A stretch of DNA of 64,000 nucleotides from RYN-230 sp963718305 (GTDB lineage Bacteria > Actinomycetota > Actinomycetes > Streptosporangiales > Streptosporangiaceae). A program made the translations under genes and the position numbers. The notes beneath the pieces were generated by a model. It searched no databases. It was given only the letters and a program-made list of their open reading frames with translations, and had not been told where the DNA came from. The stretch covers positions 1 to 64,000 of the forward strand of contig CAVQZG010000017.1 in assembly GCA_963718305.1 (NCBI GenBank), read 5' to 3'. Positions 26,846 to 34,225 of the stretch are shown piece by piece. The first letter of the stretch is position 1; each line of letters begins with the position of its first letter.

Positions 26846-27235
26846 ATGAGTATCAGCCAGGTGCAACTCTTCTCGCTGCCCGTCACCGACCAGGACCGGG
26901 CCAGGGACTTCTACGTGGACACGCTCGGCTTCGAGCTCGTCGCGGACACCGCAATGGGCCCGGACCAGCGCTGGGTCCAGGTCAGGCCGGCCGGGTCGGG
27001 TACCTCGATCACGCTGGTCACCTGGTTCCCGACCATGCCGGCCGGGTCCGTCAAGGGCACCGTGCTGGAGACCGACGACCTGGACGGCGACGTGACAGCG
27101 CTGCGGTCCCGGGGCGTGGTCATCGACGCCGGTATCCAGGAGGCGCCCTGGGGACGCTTCGTGACCTTCGATGACCCGGACGGCAACGGCCTCGTCCTGC
27201 AGGCCACTGCGGCGGCCCCGCCAGCCGGCGGCTGA
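26846..27235 (+). CDS. VOC (glyoxalase/bleomycin-resistance fold) protein
   Basis: A 129-residue vicinal-oxygen-chelate protein: FSLPVTDQDRARDFYVDTLGFELV at the N-terminus, DDLDGDVTALRSRGV in the middle and FDDPDGNGLVLQ at the C-terminus. Family members bind metals and act as dioxygenases, isomerases or drug binders; the substrate cannot be told. ATG 26846 fits the promoter; an ATG nine bases earlier lies inside the -10 box. First gene of a three-gene operon. Confidence 0.85.
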   Translation: MSISQVQLFSLPVTDQDRARDFYVDTLGFELVADTAMGPDQRWVQVRPAGSGTSITLVTWFPTMPAGSVKGTVLETDDLDGDVTALRSRGVVIDAGIQEAPWGRFVTFDDPDGNGLVLQATAAAPPAGG

Positions 27236-27243
27236 GGCCGCCC

Positions 27244-27300
27244 GTGCCCAGCCCGCCCGTGCCCAGCCCACCCGTGCCCAGCCCGCCCGTGCGCGGCCCG
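27244..27300 (+). repeat. 15-bp tandem repeat over the ArsR start
   Basis: Units GTGCCCAGCCCGCCC repeat three times from 27244 and decay into a fourth starting at 27289. Each unit is in frame (VPSPP) and begins with a possible GTG start, so slippage here would alter the N-terminus without changing the frame. Confidence 0.85.
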
Positions 27301-27600
27301 GACGTGTTCGACGCCATCGCCAGCCCGGTCCGCCGCGCCCTCCTGGACGAGCTGGCCGGCGGCGCGCGGTCGGTGCACGATCTGGCGGCGCCGTTCCAGA
27401 TGAGCCGCCCGGCCGTGTCCCAGCACCTGCGGGTGCTGCGTGAGGCGGGCCTGGTCGCCGAGGAACGAGTCGGCCGGGAACGGCACTACCGGCTGGACGC
27501 GCGGCCGTTGCGGGCCGTGGCGGACTGGGCGGCGCACTACGAGCAGTTCTGGCAGCAGCATGCCCGGCTGCTCCGCGACCTTCTGGAGGAGGACAGCTGA
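27244..27600 (+). CDS. ArsR-family winged-helix repressor
   Basis: Up to 118 residues. DVFDAIASPVRRALLDEL, the HTH MSRPAVSQHLRVLREAGLV and the wing RVGRERHYRLDA define the ArsR/SmtB fold; no cysteine metal site is seen, so it belongs to the non-metal class often paired with SRPBCC proteins. The N-terminus is ambiguous because a 15-bp repeat supplies four in-frame GTG codons (27244, 27259, 27274, 27289); the fold needs only the last. It overlaps the next gene by TGATG. Confidence 0.88.
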   Translation: MPSPPVPSPPVPSPPVRGPDVFDAIASPVRRALLDELAGGARSVHDLAAPFQMSRPAVSQHLRVLREAGLVAEERVGRERHYRLDARPLRAVADWAAHYEQFWQQHARLLRDLLEEDS

Positions 27601-28025
27601 TGGCGTCCATCGAAGTCGATGAGTTCCTGCCCCAGCCACCCGGGCGGGTATGGCAGGCCCTGACCGACTCTGCCCTGCTGGCCCGGTGGCTGATGCCGAA
27701 CGACTTCAAGCCGGTGGTCGGCCACGCGTTCACGTTCCGCACCGAGCCGGTCCCCCAGCACGGCTTCGACGGGCTCGTGCACTGCGAAGTGCTCGACCTG
27801 GAACCACCCCGGCTGATGCGCTTCAGCTGGCGCGGCGGGAACCTCGACACCGTCGTCAGCTGGTCGCTGGTTCCCGAAGGCACCGGGACCAGGCTTCTGA
27901 TTACGCACGACGGCTTCGATGACACCGACCCGGGCCAGCGAATGGTCATGGGGATCCTGGGCGGGGGCTGGCGCGGGCACCTGATCCGGCAGCTGGGCAC
28001 CCTGCTGGGCGCGGACCAGGCCTAG
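27600..28025 (+). CDS. SRPBCC (START-like / AHSA1) domain protein
   Basis: A 141-residue AHSA1-type protein: EVDEFLPQPPGRVWQALTDSALLARWLMPN at the start and GWRGHLIRQLGTLL at the end are typical of this hydrophobic-pocket fold. ArsR-SRPBCC pairs are common in actinobacteria and usually form a regulator with its ligand-handling partner. Its stop shares four bases with the convergent rhodanese stop at 28022. Confidence 0.87.
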   Translation: MASIEVDEFLPQPPGRVWQALTDSALLARWLMPNDFKPVVGHAFTFRTEPVPQHGFDGLVHCEVLDLEPPRLMRFSWRGGNLDTVVSWSLVPEGTGTRLLITHDGFDDTDPGQRMVMGILGGGWRGHLIRQLGTLLGADQA

Positions 28026-28933
28026 CGGGGGGCCGGGCCGGTGGCGACGGGGCGGGCGGGGTCGGTGATCCAGTCCGACCATGAGCCGACATACAGGGCC
28101 GCCGGGATCCCCGCGAGGCTCAGCGCCAGCACCTCATGGGCCGCGGTCACGCCCGAGCCGCAGTAGACCCCGGTCGTCACGGCCCCGTCCGCCCCGACCT
28201 CGCCGGCCAGCACATCATCGGCTGGCGCGTCGCCGGCCGGGGTTCCCGCGGGCGCGGCGGGGACTCCCAGCCCGGCGAACCTCGCCCGCAGCGCCTCCGG
28301 ATCGAGGAAGTGGCCGCCGGGACTCAGGTTCCCGGTCGTGGGCGCGCTCACCGCGGCCGGGATATGCCCGGCGACCGGATCGACCGGTTCCACCTCGCCC
28401 CGGTAGCGCTCGGCCGCCCGGGCGTCCAGCAGCACGCCCTCGCGGGCGACCCGGGCGGCGCCGGCCGCGTCCAGCAGCGGCAGGTGACCGGGCCGGGCGG
28501 TGAACGTCCCGGGCGGCGGGGCCGGGGCGGGCCCGCTCTCGATCGGCTCGTCCGCGGCCAGCCAGGCCTGGTAGCCACCGTCGAGGACCTGCACCTGCTG
28601 GTGCCCGAAGTAGCGCAGCAGCCACCAGGCCCGGGCGGCCGCCATCGAGTCATTCTCGTCGTAGACCACCACGGGCCGCCCGTCGTCAACGCCGGCCCGG
28701 CGCATCGCCGCCTCGAACGCGCCCGCGTCCGGCAGCGGGTGCCGTCCCCCGGCCCCGGGCGGGCCGGCCAGATCACGGTCCAGGTCCACGAACCGTGCGC
28801 CGGGCAGGTGACCCTCGCGGTAGCGGTCGCGGCCGGGCGGGCCGCCGAGCCGCCACCGTACATCCAGCAGGACCGGCACCGGGCCGACCGCCAGCGCGGC
28901 CGCCAGCGCCGTGGAGTCGAGGGTTGAATCCAC
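28022..28933 (-). CDS. sseA: Two-domain sulfurtransferase (rhodanese)
   Basis: A 303-residue thiosulfate or mercaptopyruvate sulfurtransferase. The N-terminal rhodanese repeat (VLLDVRWRLGG, VVYDENDSMAAARAWWLLRYFGH) lacks a catalytic Cys; the C-terminal one has the loop YCGSGVTAAHEVLAL with the active cysteine near residue 258. CGSGVTA is the form usual for SseA-type enzymes. It likely moves sulfane sulfur in the cytosol. The upstream gap contains DnaA-box-like 9-mers. Confidence 0.9.
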   Translation of the reverse strand: MDSTLDSTALAAALAVGPVPVLLDVRWRLGGPPGRDRYREGHLPGARFVDLDRDLAGPPGAGGRHPLPDAGAFEAAMRRAGVDDGRPVVVYDENDSMAAARAWWLLRYFGHQQVQVLDGGYQAWLAADEPIESGPAPAPPPGTFTARPGHLPLLDAAGAARVAREGVLLDARAAERYRGEVEPVDPVAGHIPAAVSAPTTGNLSPGGHFLDPEALRARFAGLGVPAAPAGTPAGDAPADDVLAGEVGADGAVTTGVYCGSGVTAAHEVLALSLAGIPAALYVGSWSDWITDPARPVATGPAPR

Positions 28934-29008
28934 CGTTATATCCCTTCCGCCCCTACTGGGCGTAACATCCCGATCCTGCCCGGATCGTCCTCCAGGCCAG
29001 GATCGTTC

Positions 29009-29083
29009 TGTGGATAACTAACCCCGGATCTGTGGATGAACCTTCGCCTGCTCTTGAATTTCCCTGTAGCTAACTGTGGATAA
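29009..29083. promoter_or_regulatory. Cluster of three DnaA-box-like 9-mers
   Basis: TGTGGATAA at 29009-29017 and 29075-29083 are exact complements of the classical DnaA box TTATCCACA; TGTGGATGA at 29031-29039 differs by one base. All three point the same way in the 206-base gap upstream of sseA. The gap is too short and the genes are wrong for oriC; a DnaA-responsive promoter or titration site is more likely. Confidence 0.6.
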
Positions 29084-29139
29084 GCCGGCCTTCCCGGTGG
29101 CGCGAGGGCTCCCCGGCCCGGGTTAGTCCGGGATCGTGG

Positions 29140-30279
29140 TCAGATGCTGGTAACGCTCAGCAACGGGACGAACTGGTCGCCGGGGGTCAGCGAGCCGTGC
29201 ATGCCCGCGAGCGAGGACTCCAGCGGCTCGGCCTTGCTCGCGATGAGGGCCCAGGAGCCGGCCGGCGCGGCCACCACATCCCCGATCCGGGGGGCATACC
29301 GGGGATCGACGGGGCCGAACCAGCCCGCCTCGATGGCCTCGTCGCGGGACGCCACCCAGGCCCGGCTGCCGAGCACGCCCTGCCAGGTGGCCAGGACGTC
29401 GTCCGCCGCCCCGGGCACGGTATAGACGTGCCGGGCCCGCGGCTCGCCGCCGAGCAGCGCGATCCCGTCCCGCAGCCCCGGGATCAGGTCCACGTCGATC
29501 TTGTCCTCCGGTGCCGCGTCCACCATCCCGTGGTCGGCGGTGACGTAGAGCGCCGTGCCCGCCGGAAGGGAGCTGGCCAGCTGCTCGGCCAGCTTGTCCA
29601 CGTGAGCGAGCTGGTAGGACCAGGCTTCGGACTGGGATCCGAACACGTGGCCGGTGCCGTCGAGTTCCGCGTGGTAGACGGTGACCAGGGCCCGGTCTGA
29701 ATCGGCCAGGGCCCACGACGCCTGCGCGACCAGGGCGCCCAGGCTGTTCGCCGGACGGTAGGCGGCACCGCGCATGGCCGCGAGGGAGAAGCCGGTCTTC
29801 TCCAGCCCCCGGGCGGCCACCCGGAAGGCGTCGATGTCGGCGGCCGCCGCCCGCTGGTAGATCGTCGGGGCGGGCTGCCAGCTCACCGGGTCGACCTGCT
29901 CATCCCAGCGCAGCCCGTTAAGCAGCCGGTCCTGGCCCGGCACGGCGACCTGGTAGCCGAGCATCCCGTGCTGGCCCGGGGGCAGTCCGGTGCCCAGGGA
30001 GCTCAGGCTGGTCACCGTGGTGGCCGGGAATCCCGCCGTCAGCGCGCGCCCGGTGAACGTGAGCTCGGACAGGAACGGGGCCGCCGCCTGGTGGGCGCGG
30101 AGCAGTTCCCAGCCCAGGCCATCGACGATCAGCAGGCAGGCCCGGCGGGTGGGAGCCAGCCCGAGCGGGTTGACCGCATCGGCCACTCCCAGCGAGGCGA
30201 GCAGCGAGTTGGCCAGGTCGGACAGGGTTCCCTCGCCATAATCGGGCACGGTGGCCGAGATCATCGGCTCGTCGGTCAT
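29140..30279 (-). CDS. Alkaline-phosphatase-superfamily phosphodiesterase
   Basis: A 379-residue nucleotide pyrophosphatase/phosphodiesterase-type enzyme. Metal site residues are in LLIVDGLGWELL (residue ~50), the threonine nucleophile in GFPATTVTSLSSLGTG (~85), with ELDGTGHVFG and VTADHGMVD completing the two-metal centre. No signal peptide is seen, so it appears cytosolic. It follows the DUF5998 gene by 11 bases on the same strand. The substrate is not predictable. Confidence 0.88.
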   Translation of the reverse strand: MTDEPMISATVPDYGEGTLSDLANSLLASLGVADAVNPLGLAPTRRACLLIVDGLGWELLRAHQAAAPFLSELTFTGRALTAGFPATTVTSLSSLGTGLPPGQHGMLGYQVAVPGQDRLLNGLRWDEQVDPVSWQPAPTIYQRAAAADIDAFRVAARGLEKTGFSLAAMRGAAYRPANSLGALVAQASWALADSDRALVTVYHAELDGTGHVFGSQSEAWSYQLAHVDKLAEQLASSLPAGTALYVTADHGMVDAAPEDKIDVDLIPGLRDGIALLGGEPRARHVYTVPGAADDVLATWQGVLGSRAWVASRDEAIEAGWFGPVDPRYAPRIGDVVAAPAGSWALIASKAEPLESSLAGMHGSLTPGDQFVPLLSVTSI

Positions 30280-30290
30280 GCTGCTGCCCG

Positions 30291-30887
30291 TCAGTGGCCG
30301 GGATGGGTGGTCGCCTCGGTCAGCGCGACCGCGAAGTCCAGCACCTGCCGGACGGCCTCGTCGCCATCGGCAGCCTCGCTCACCCGCATGGTCAGGTCGT
30401 CCGCGGTGATGGTGCCGGTATAGCCGTGATCGGCCTCGCAGTTCTCGTCACCGCAGTGGGCTGGCTCCAGCTCGACGTGGGACAGCACGTTCCAGCCGAT
30501 GGTGAGCACCACCTCGGTCGGCATGGTCACCCCGGGCACGTAGGAGGCCGGGTCGGGGACGACCCGGGTCACGGCCACGGACGAGATCCGTGAGAACCGC
30601 ACGGCCTCGGTGCTGGTCTCCGCCTGCGGACGGGCACCTGGCTCATCGTCCGCGGGGTTCTCGTCGGTATGGGAATAGACCAGCCGGGACGGGGTCAGCA
30701 CCAGCACGGTCATGTGCCGGCGGACCTCCATGGCCGGGTCAAACAAGGCGTCGGCCTGGACCACGTAAGACACGACCGCCTCCGCGCCCAGGGCGGAGAA
30801 CACGGCGTCCGCCACTAGACCGGGGTAGTAACCGCTTCGCTCGATGGCTGACCGCAGCCCGACAGCTGTGGTTCGGGTATCCCTCAT
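30291..30887 (-). CDS. DUF5998 family protein
   Basis: A 198-residue actinobacterial protein of unknown function. Conserved-looking parts are SAIERSGYYPGLVADAV, HMTVLVLTPSRLVYSHTDE and HCGDENCEADHGYTG, with a small His/Cys cluster that might bind metal. I place the start at ATG 30887 (MRDTRTTAVG), which has GGATGGAGG directly upstream; longer reads to 30980 are weak. It is the first gene of an operon with the phosphodiesterase. Confidence 0.82.
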   Translation of the reverse strand: MRDTRTTAVGLRSAIERSGYYPGLVADAVFSALGAEAVVSYVVQADALFDPAMEVRRHMTVLVLTPSRLVYSHTDENPADDEPGARPQAETSTEAVRFSRISSVAVTRVVPDPASYVPGVTMPTEVVLTIGWNVLSHVELEPAHCGDENCEADHGYTGTITADDLTMRVSEAADGDEAVRQVLDFAVALTEATTHPGH

Positions 30888-31219
30888 GCCTCCATCCTGC
30901 ACTGCCTGGGGACCAGAGCTCGCAGAACGGGCCATCAATCGTCGTAGTGAGGCTTTGCGGGCCCCGCGCACGCTGCTCACCGTGCGACGAGGCCGGCCAC
31001 GGCAGAACCGCGCAGAATGCGGCTAGCACAGGTCAGAGCGGTCATAACCGTGACGATATGTCGCTGAATCCGCAAATGACACCCCCCGATGCGTCCATGC
31101 GCGGGGCCAGGCTATCCGTTCGGCGCCATTTCCGACACACAGTGTGGAACCGGGGCACAGACTCCCGGGGACTCGGCATGATGTCACCCGGGTCATAAGG
31201 GGATCCGGGGGAGGCAAAG
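30888..31219. other. Divergent intergenic region before the Ser/Thr kinase
   Basis: 332 bases separate DUF5998 (minus) from the kinase (plus). The stretch is less GC-rich from 31020 to 31150 and holds a short dyad CACA-3 nt-TGTG near 31136, but no promoter I can defend. A GGGGGAGG ribosome site immediately precedes the kinase ATG. Confidence 0.4.
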
Positions 31220-32779
31220 ATGGTTCCGCAGCCGGCACTTGCGCCGCTGCGCCGATGGGATCCGGAACGAATCGGGCCGTTCGCGCTCCTGGGTCGGCTC
31301 GGCGCGGGGGCGATGGGGCAGGTCTACCTGGGCCGGTCCACCGCGGGCCGTCTGGTCGCGGTCAAGACCATCAAGATCGAGTTCGCCGAGGAAGCCGGCT
31401 TCCGGTCGCGTTTCGCCTACGAAGTGAGCGCCGCGCGGCGGGTCAGCGGGGTCTTCACCGCCGCGGTCGTGGCGGCCGACGCGGACGCCGACGTGCCCTG
31501 GCTGGCCACCGCCTATATCGCGGCCCCGTCCCTGAACCGGCTGGTGCGCGCCGGCGGGCCACTGCCGGTGCCCGCGGTGCGCTGGCTCGCCGCCGGGTGC
31601 GCCGAGGCCCTGGAGTCGATCCACCAGGCCGGGCTGGTGCACCGGGACCTGAAGCCCTCGAACGTGCTCGTCTCCCCCGACGGCCCCCGCGTGATCGATT
31701 TCGGGGTGGCCAGGGCGGCCGAGCGGATCCAGCTCACCGTGACCCGGGGTGCGCTGGGCACGCCCGCGTACATGGCCCCGGAGCAGGCCCGGGACACCCG
31801 GCAGGCGTCCATGGCCAGCGACGTGTTCTCGCTCGGGGCGACGCTGCTGTTCGCCGCGACCGGGCATCCGCCCTACCTGGGCGACACGGTGATGGACATC
31901 CTGGTCCGGCTGGCCACCGAGGCCCCCGACCTGACCGGCCTGCCCGCGGAGCTGACCCCTGTCGTCACCGCCTGCCTGGAGCGCAGCCCCCGGAACCGGC
32001 CGACCTCCACGGCCATCCTGGCCGGGCTGGCCCCGTTCGTCGGCGCCACGGCCAGCCCGGGATCGGGGCATTCCTACCTGCCCGCGAGCGCGCTCAGCCT
32101 GATCGGCGAGTACGAGCGCAGCCCGGGGACGCCGGAACCCAGGCTGGGGCACGATCAGGACCAGGCGCCGCTCACCGACGAGGTGAGCGAGGACGCCACG
32201 TTCGGCTCGTACACCGCGCTCCCCGCGGCCCCGCCCGGGGCGCTGCGCCGCCGGCGCCCCCCGAAACGGCATCATCGCGGGGGCCGGGCTGCTCACCGGC
32301 GCCGCGGCACTGCTGGTCGTGGGCGGGTTGCTGGGCGCCTCGTTCACGGGGGCTCGAACGGGCGGGCGCCGGCCTACTCCGGGGCGTCGTCCCCCACTCC
32401 CACGACCACGCAGCCCACGTTCCCCACGGCGCCACCGGGGGGTCCCGGGCTGTCCCCGTCCGCCCTGCCCACCGGGACGAGCACGAAGCCGAAGCTCGTG
32501 ATGGGCCAGCCCTTCGGCGATGGCTACACCGTCTACGTCGTGCACGGCAGCGGCTTTGTCCCGCTGACCCGGGTGCAGGTGCACCTGATCGGGCACGGGG
32601 TGGCCTCGTTCCGGCCCACCGCGGACCAGAAGGGAACCTTCAACTACGCGATCGACCAGGGCCACGTGTTCTTTCCCGGGGCGATCCCGGTGGGCACGTA
32701 CCACGTCCTGGTCACCGGGGCCAGGGGCCTGCGGGCCACCACGACCTTCCAGGTCCACCCGCCGGCGCCACCCCCCTGA
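31220..32779 (+). CDS. Transmembrane serine/threonine protein kinase (PknB family)
   Basis: A 519-residue Hanks-type kinase: glycine loop LGRLGAGAMGQVYLG, VAVKTIK lysine, catalytic loop VHRDLKPSNVLV, IDFGVARA and GTPAYMAPEQA, all within residues 18-200. The frame carries two apparent compensating indels: a run of six C at 32257-32262 and five G at 32348-32352. Between them frame 3 encodes a clear membrane helix (GIIAGAGLLTGAAALLVVGG) where the kinase frame reads Arg/His noise. Outside lies a Thr/Pro linker and a C-terminal beta-rich domain (YTVYVVHGSGFVPLTRVQV). An FHA-domain gene faces it and may encode a partner. Confidence 0.85.
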   Translation: MVPQPALAPLRRWDPERIGPFALLGRLGAGAMGQVYLGRSTAGRLVAVKTIKIEFAEEAGFRSRFAYEVSAARRVSGVFTAAVVAADADADVPWLATAYIAAPSLNRLVRAGGPLPVPAVRWLAAGCAEALESIHQAGLVHRDLKPSNVLVSPDGPRVIDFGVARAAERIQLTVTRGALGTPAYMAPEQARDTRQASMASDVFSLGATLLFAATGHPPYLGDTVMDILVRLATEAPDLTGLPAELTPVVTACLERSPRNRPTSTAILAGLAPFVGATASPGSGHSYLPASALSLIGEYERSPGTPEPRLGHDQDQAPLTDEVSEDATFGSYTALPAAPPGALRRRRPPKRHHRGGRAAHRRRGTAGRGRVAGRLVHGGSNGRAPAYSGASSPTPTTTQPTFPTAPPGGPGLSPSALPTGTSTKPKLVMGQPFGDGYTVYVVHGSGFVPLTRVQVHLIGHGVASFRPTADQKGTFNYAIDQGHVFFPGAIPVGTYHVLVTGARGLRATTTFQVHPPAPPP

Positions 32780-32809
32780 CGGCGGCCCGTCACCCTCCGG
32801 CCGCAGCCC

Positions 32810-33646
32810 TCAGGGCGCCTGGGTCCACCACAGGTCCTCCTGGCGGGAGCACCAGGCCGGATCGTTCAGCCGGCCGAGGTCCGCCGCGGTGATGATCCCG
32901 TGCTCGATCAGCACCCGGACTACCACCTCGTCCGAGAGCCTGGTGTCCGCCCGGACCAGGCCGCGGTCGGTGATCTTGCGCCGCAGCACCTTGATGTGCT
33001 CTGCCACCCGCGCCGAGAGGCGGTCCCGGAACGCGGGGTCGGTGTCGAAGCGCTCCAGTTCGTGGTAGGCGCCGGTCACCTCGAGAGCCGCCTTGGCGAT
33101 CTCAGGCGTGCGCGGCAGCGGGCTCGCCCCGGCCGGGTCGAGCAGCCAGGGACGGCACCACATGAGCGCCACGAGGAAGATCTTCGTCATCGGATCCAGG
33201 TACAGCGGAAGCAGGGTGGCGTCACCGTCCTGCCACACCCGGGTGCCCTCGGGCGCGGAGTCCCATCCACCGGACTGGCCGGTGACCATCACGCAGAGCG
33301 GCTGGCCCTCGTCCAGCATGGCCCGGGAACCGACCAGGGTCATCCCGGCCCGCAGGAACCAGCCACCGGACGGCTCGCCCTGGTCCTCCATCCGGGGCAG
33401 CCTGATCCGGTACCCGTCACCCTCGGTATAGAGCGCGTGGGTCCGGCTGATGTTGGCGATCCAGACGCCGTCCCCGACCGCACTGATCACCCCGGCCCGG
33501 CGGGACAGCCCCCGGCCGGCCGCGACGGTCAGGTCGGCATCCGGCCCGCGGCCGAACACCAGGCGGCCGCCTTCGGGAATGCCGACCACCAGCCCGGCCG
33601 GCGTGCTGACGCGCGCCGCCGGGGATGTGGCCTGCCCGACCGCCAT
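32810..33646 (-). CDS. FHA-domain protein
   Basis: A 278-residue cytosolic protein. Residues 15-105 fit an FHA phosphothreonine-binding fold (RLVFGRGPDADLTVA, LSRRAGVISAVGDGVWIANIS, SRTHAL). The C-terminal half has repeated helical segments (LLDPAGASPLPRTPEIAKAALEVTG) and RRKITDRGLVRADTRLSDEVV, resembling the HTH part of FHA regulators in actinobacteria. ATG 33646 follows AGGAAGG. It is convergent with the kinase, which may phosphorylate its ligand. Confidence 0.72.
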   Translation of the reverse strand: MAVGQATSPAARVSTPAGLVVGIPEGGRLVFGRGPDADLTVAAGRGLSRRAGVISAVGDGVWIANISRTHALYTEGDGYRIRLPRMEDQGEPSGGWFLRAGMTLVGSRAMLDEGQPLCVMVTGQSGGWDSAPEGTRVWQDGDATLLPLYLDPMTKIFLVALMWCRPWLLDPAGASPLPRTPEIAKAALEVTGAYHELERFDTDPAFRDRLSARVAEHIKVLRRKITDRGLVRADTRLSDEVVVRVLIEHGIITAADLGRLNDPAWCSRQEDLWWTQAP

Positions 33647-34225
33647 GCCTTCCTGCCCTGCCTGCTTGTCCTGGGTCTCCTGGAGCGAGCTTACGGAGGG
33701 GCCGCGATGCGGCCACTCCTCTCGTGACGCGCATTCTAGAGCCCGCCGCGGCGCAACCCGGATCCCCTAGTCCGGGGATAGCGGCCCGGCCCCGGCCGCG
33801 GTTAGCTATGACCCAGCCCGGGGCGAGCGCGGGAAACGGCTCGCCGGAGGGCCTGCCCTTTGGGGCAGGCGGGTCCGTGCCGTGGGAGGTCACGGTATGG
33901 GTTTGGGTGCACGAGGATTCGCTTAGCCGCGTCATCCTGGGACTCTCCGGGGGGACTCCGGCAGGCCGGCTTCCCGTGCCCGCCCCGGGCAAGGGGGGCA
34001 AGGGGGGAAGGCTAGTCCGGCTGGGCCGGGCCCGCGCACCGGGCCCGGCCCAGCCGGCGCCTCTCCCAGACGCCACCCCCGCCGCCGCACCCCCGGCCGA
34101 CCGGGCCAGCAGAGCGGCCGGCCCGACCCGGCCACCAGACCCGGGAGCATCTCACCCAGGGGGCTGACTCCGGGCCCTACCGCAGGATGATGCCCGCGCG
34201 GCAGACGCGCCCGTACCCTTGACCC
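33647..34225. other. Long intergenic region between FHA and histidine-kinase genes
   Basis: 579 bases without a confident gene. A hairpin GCCTGCCC/GGGCAGGC is at 33851-33870 (4-base loop). An open frame from ATG 33808 to 34167 on the plus strand begins MTQPGASAGN and contains VPWEVTVWVWVHEDS but has no ribosome site and decays into Pro/Ala/Arg; I do not call it. Two G-runs (GCAAGGGGGG-like) lie near 33990-34010. At the end, TACCCT at 34214-34219 sits six bases before the GTG of the kinase, a leaderless promoter candidate. Confidence 0.4.

Noticed and set aside
28934..29139. Chromosomal origin (oriC) suggested by DnaA-box-like sites
   Set aside because: Only three boxes in 206 bases, and no dnaA, dnaN, rpmH or long AT-rich region nearby.
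33808..34167. Possible gene before the histidine kinase
   Set aside because: No ribosome site, Pro/Ala/Arg-rich decay after 60 codons, no domain; the window between the flanking genes shows no third-position coding bias that I can see.
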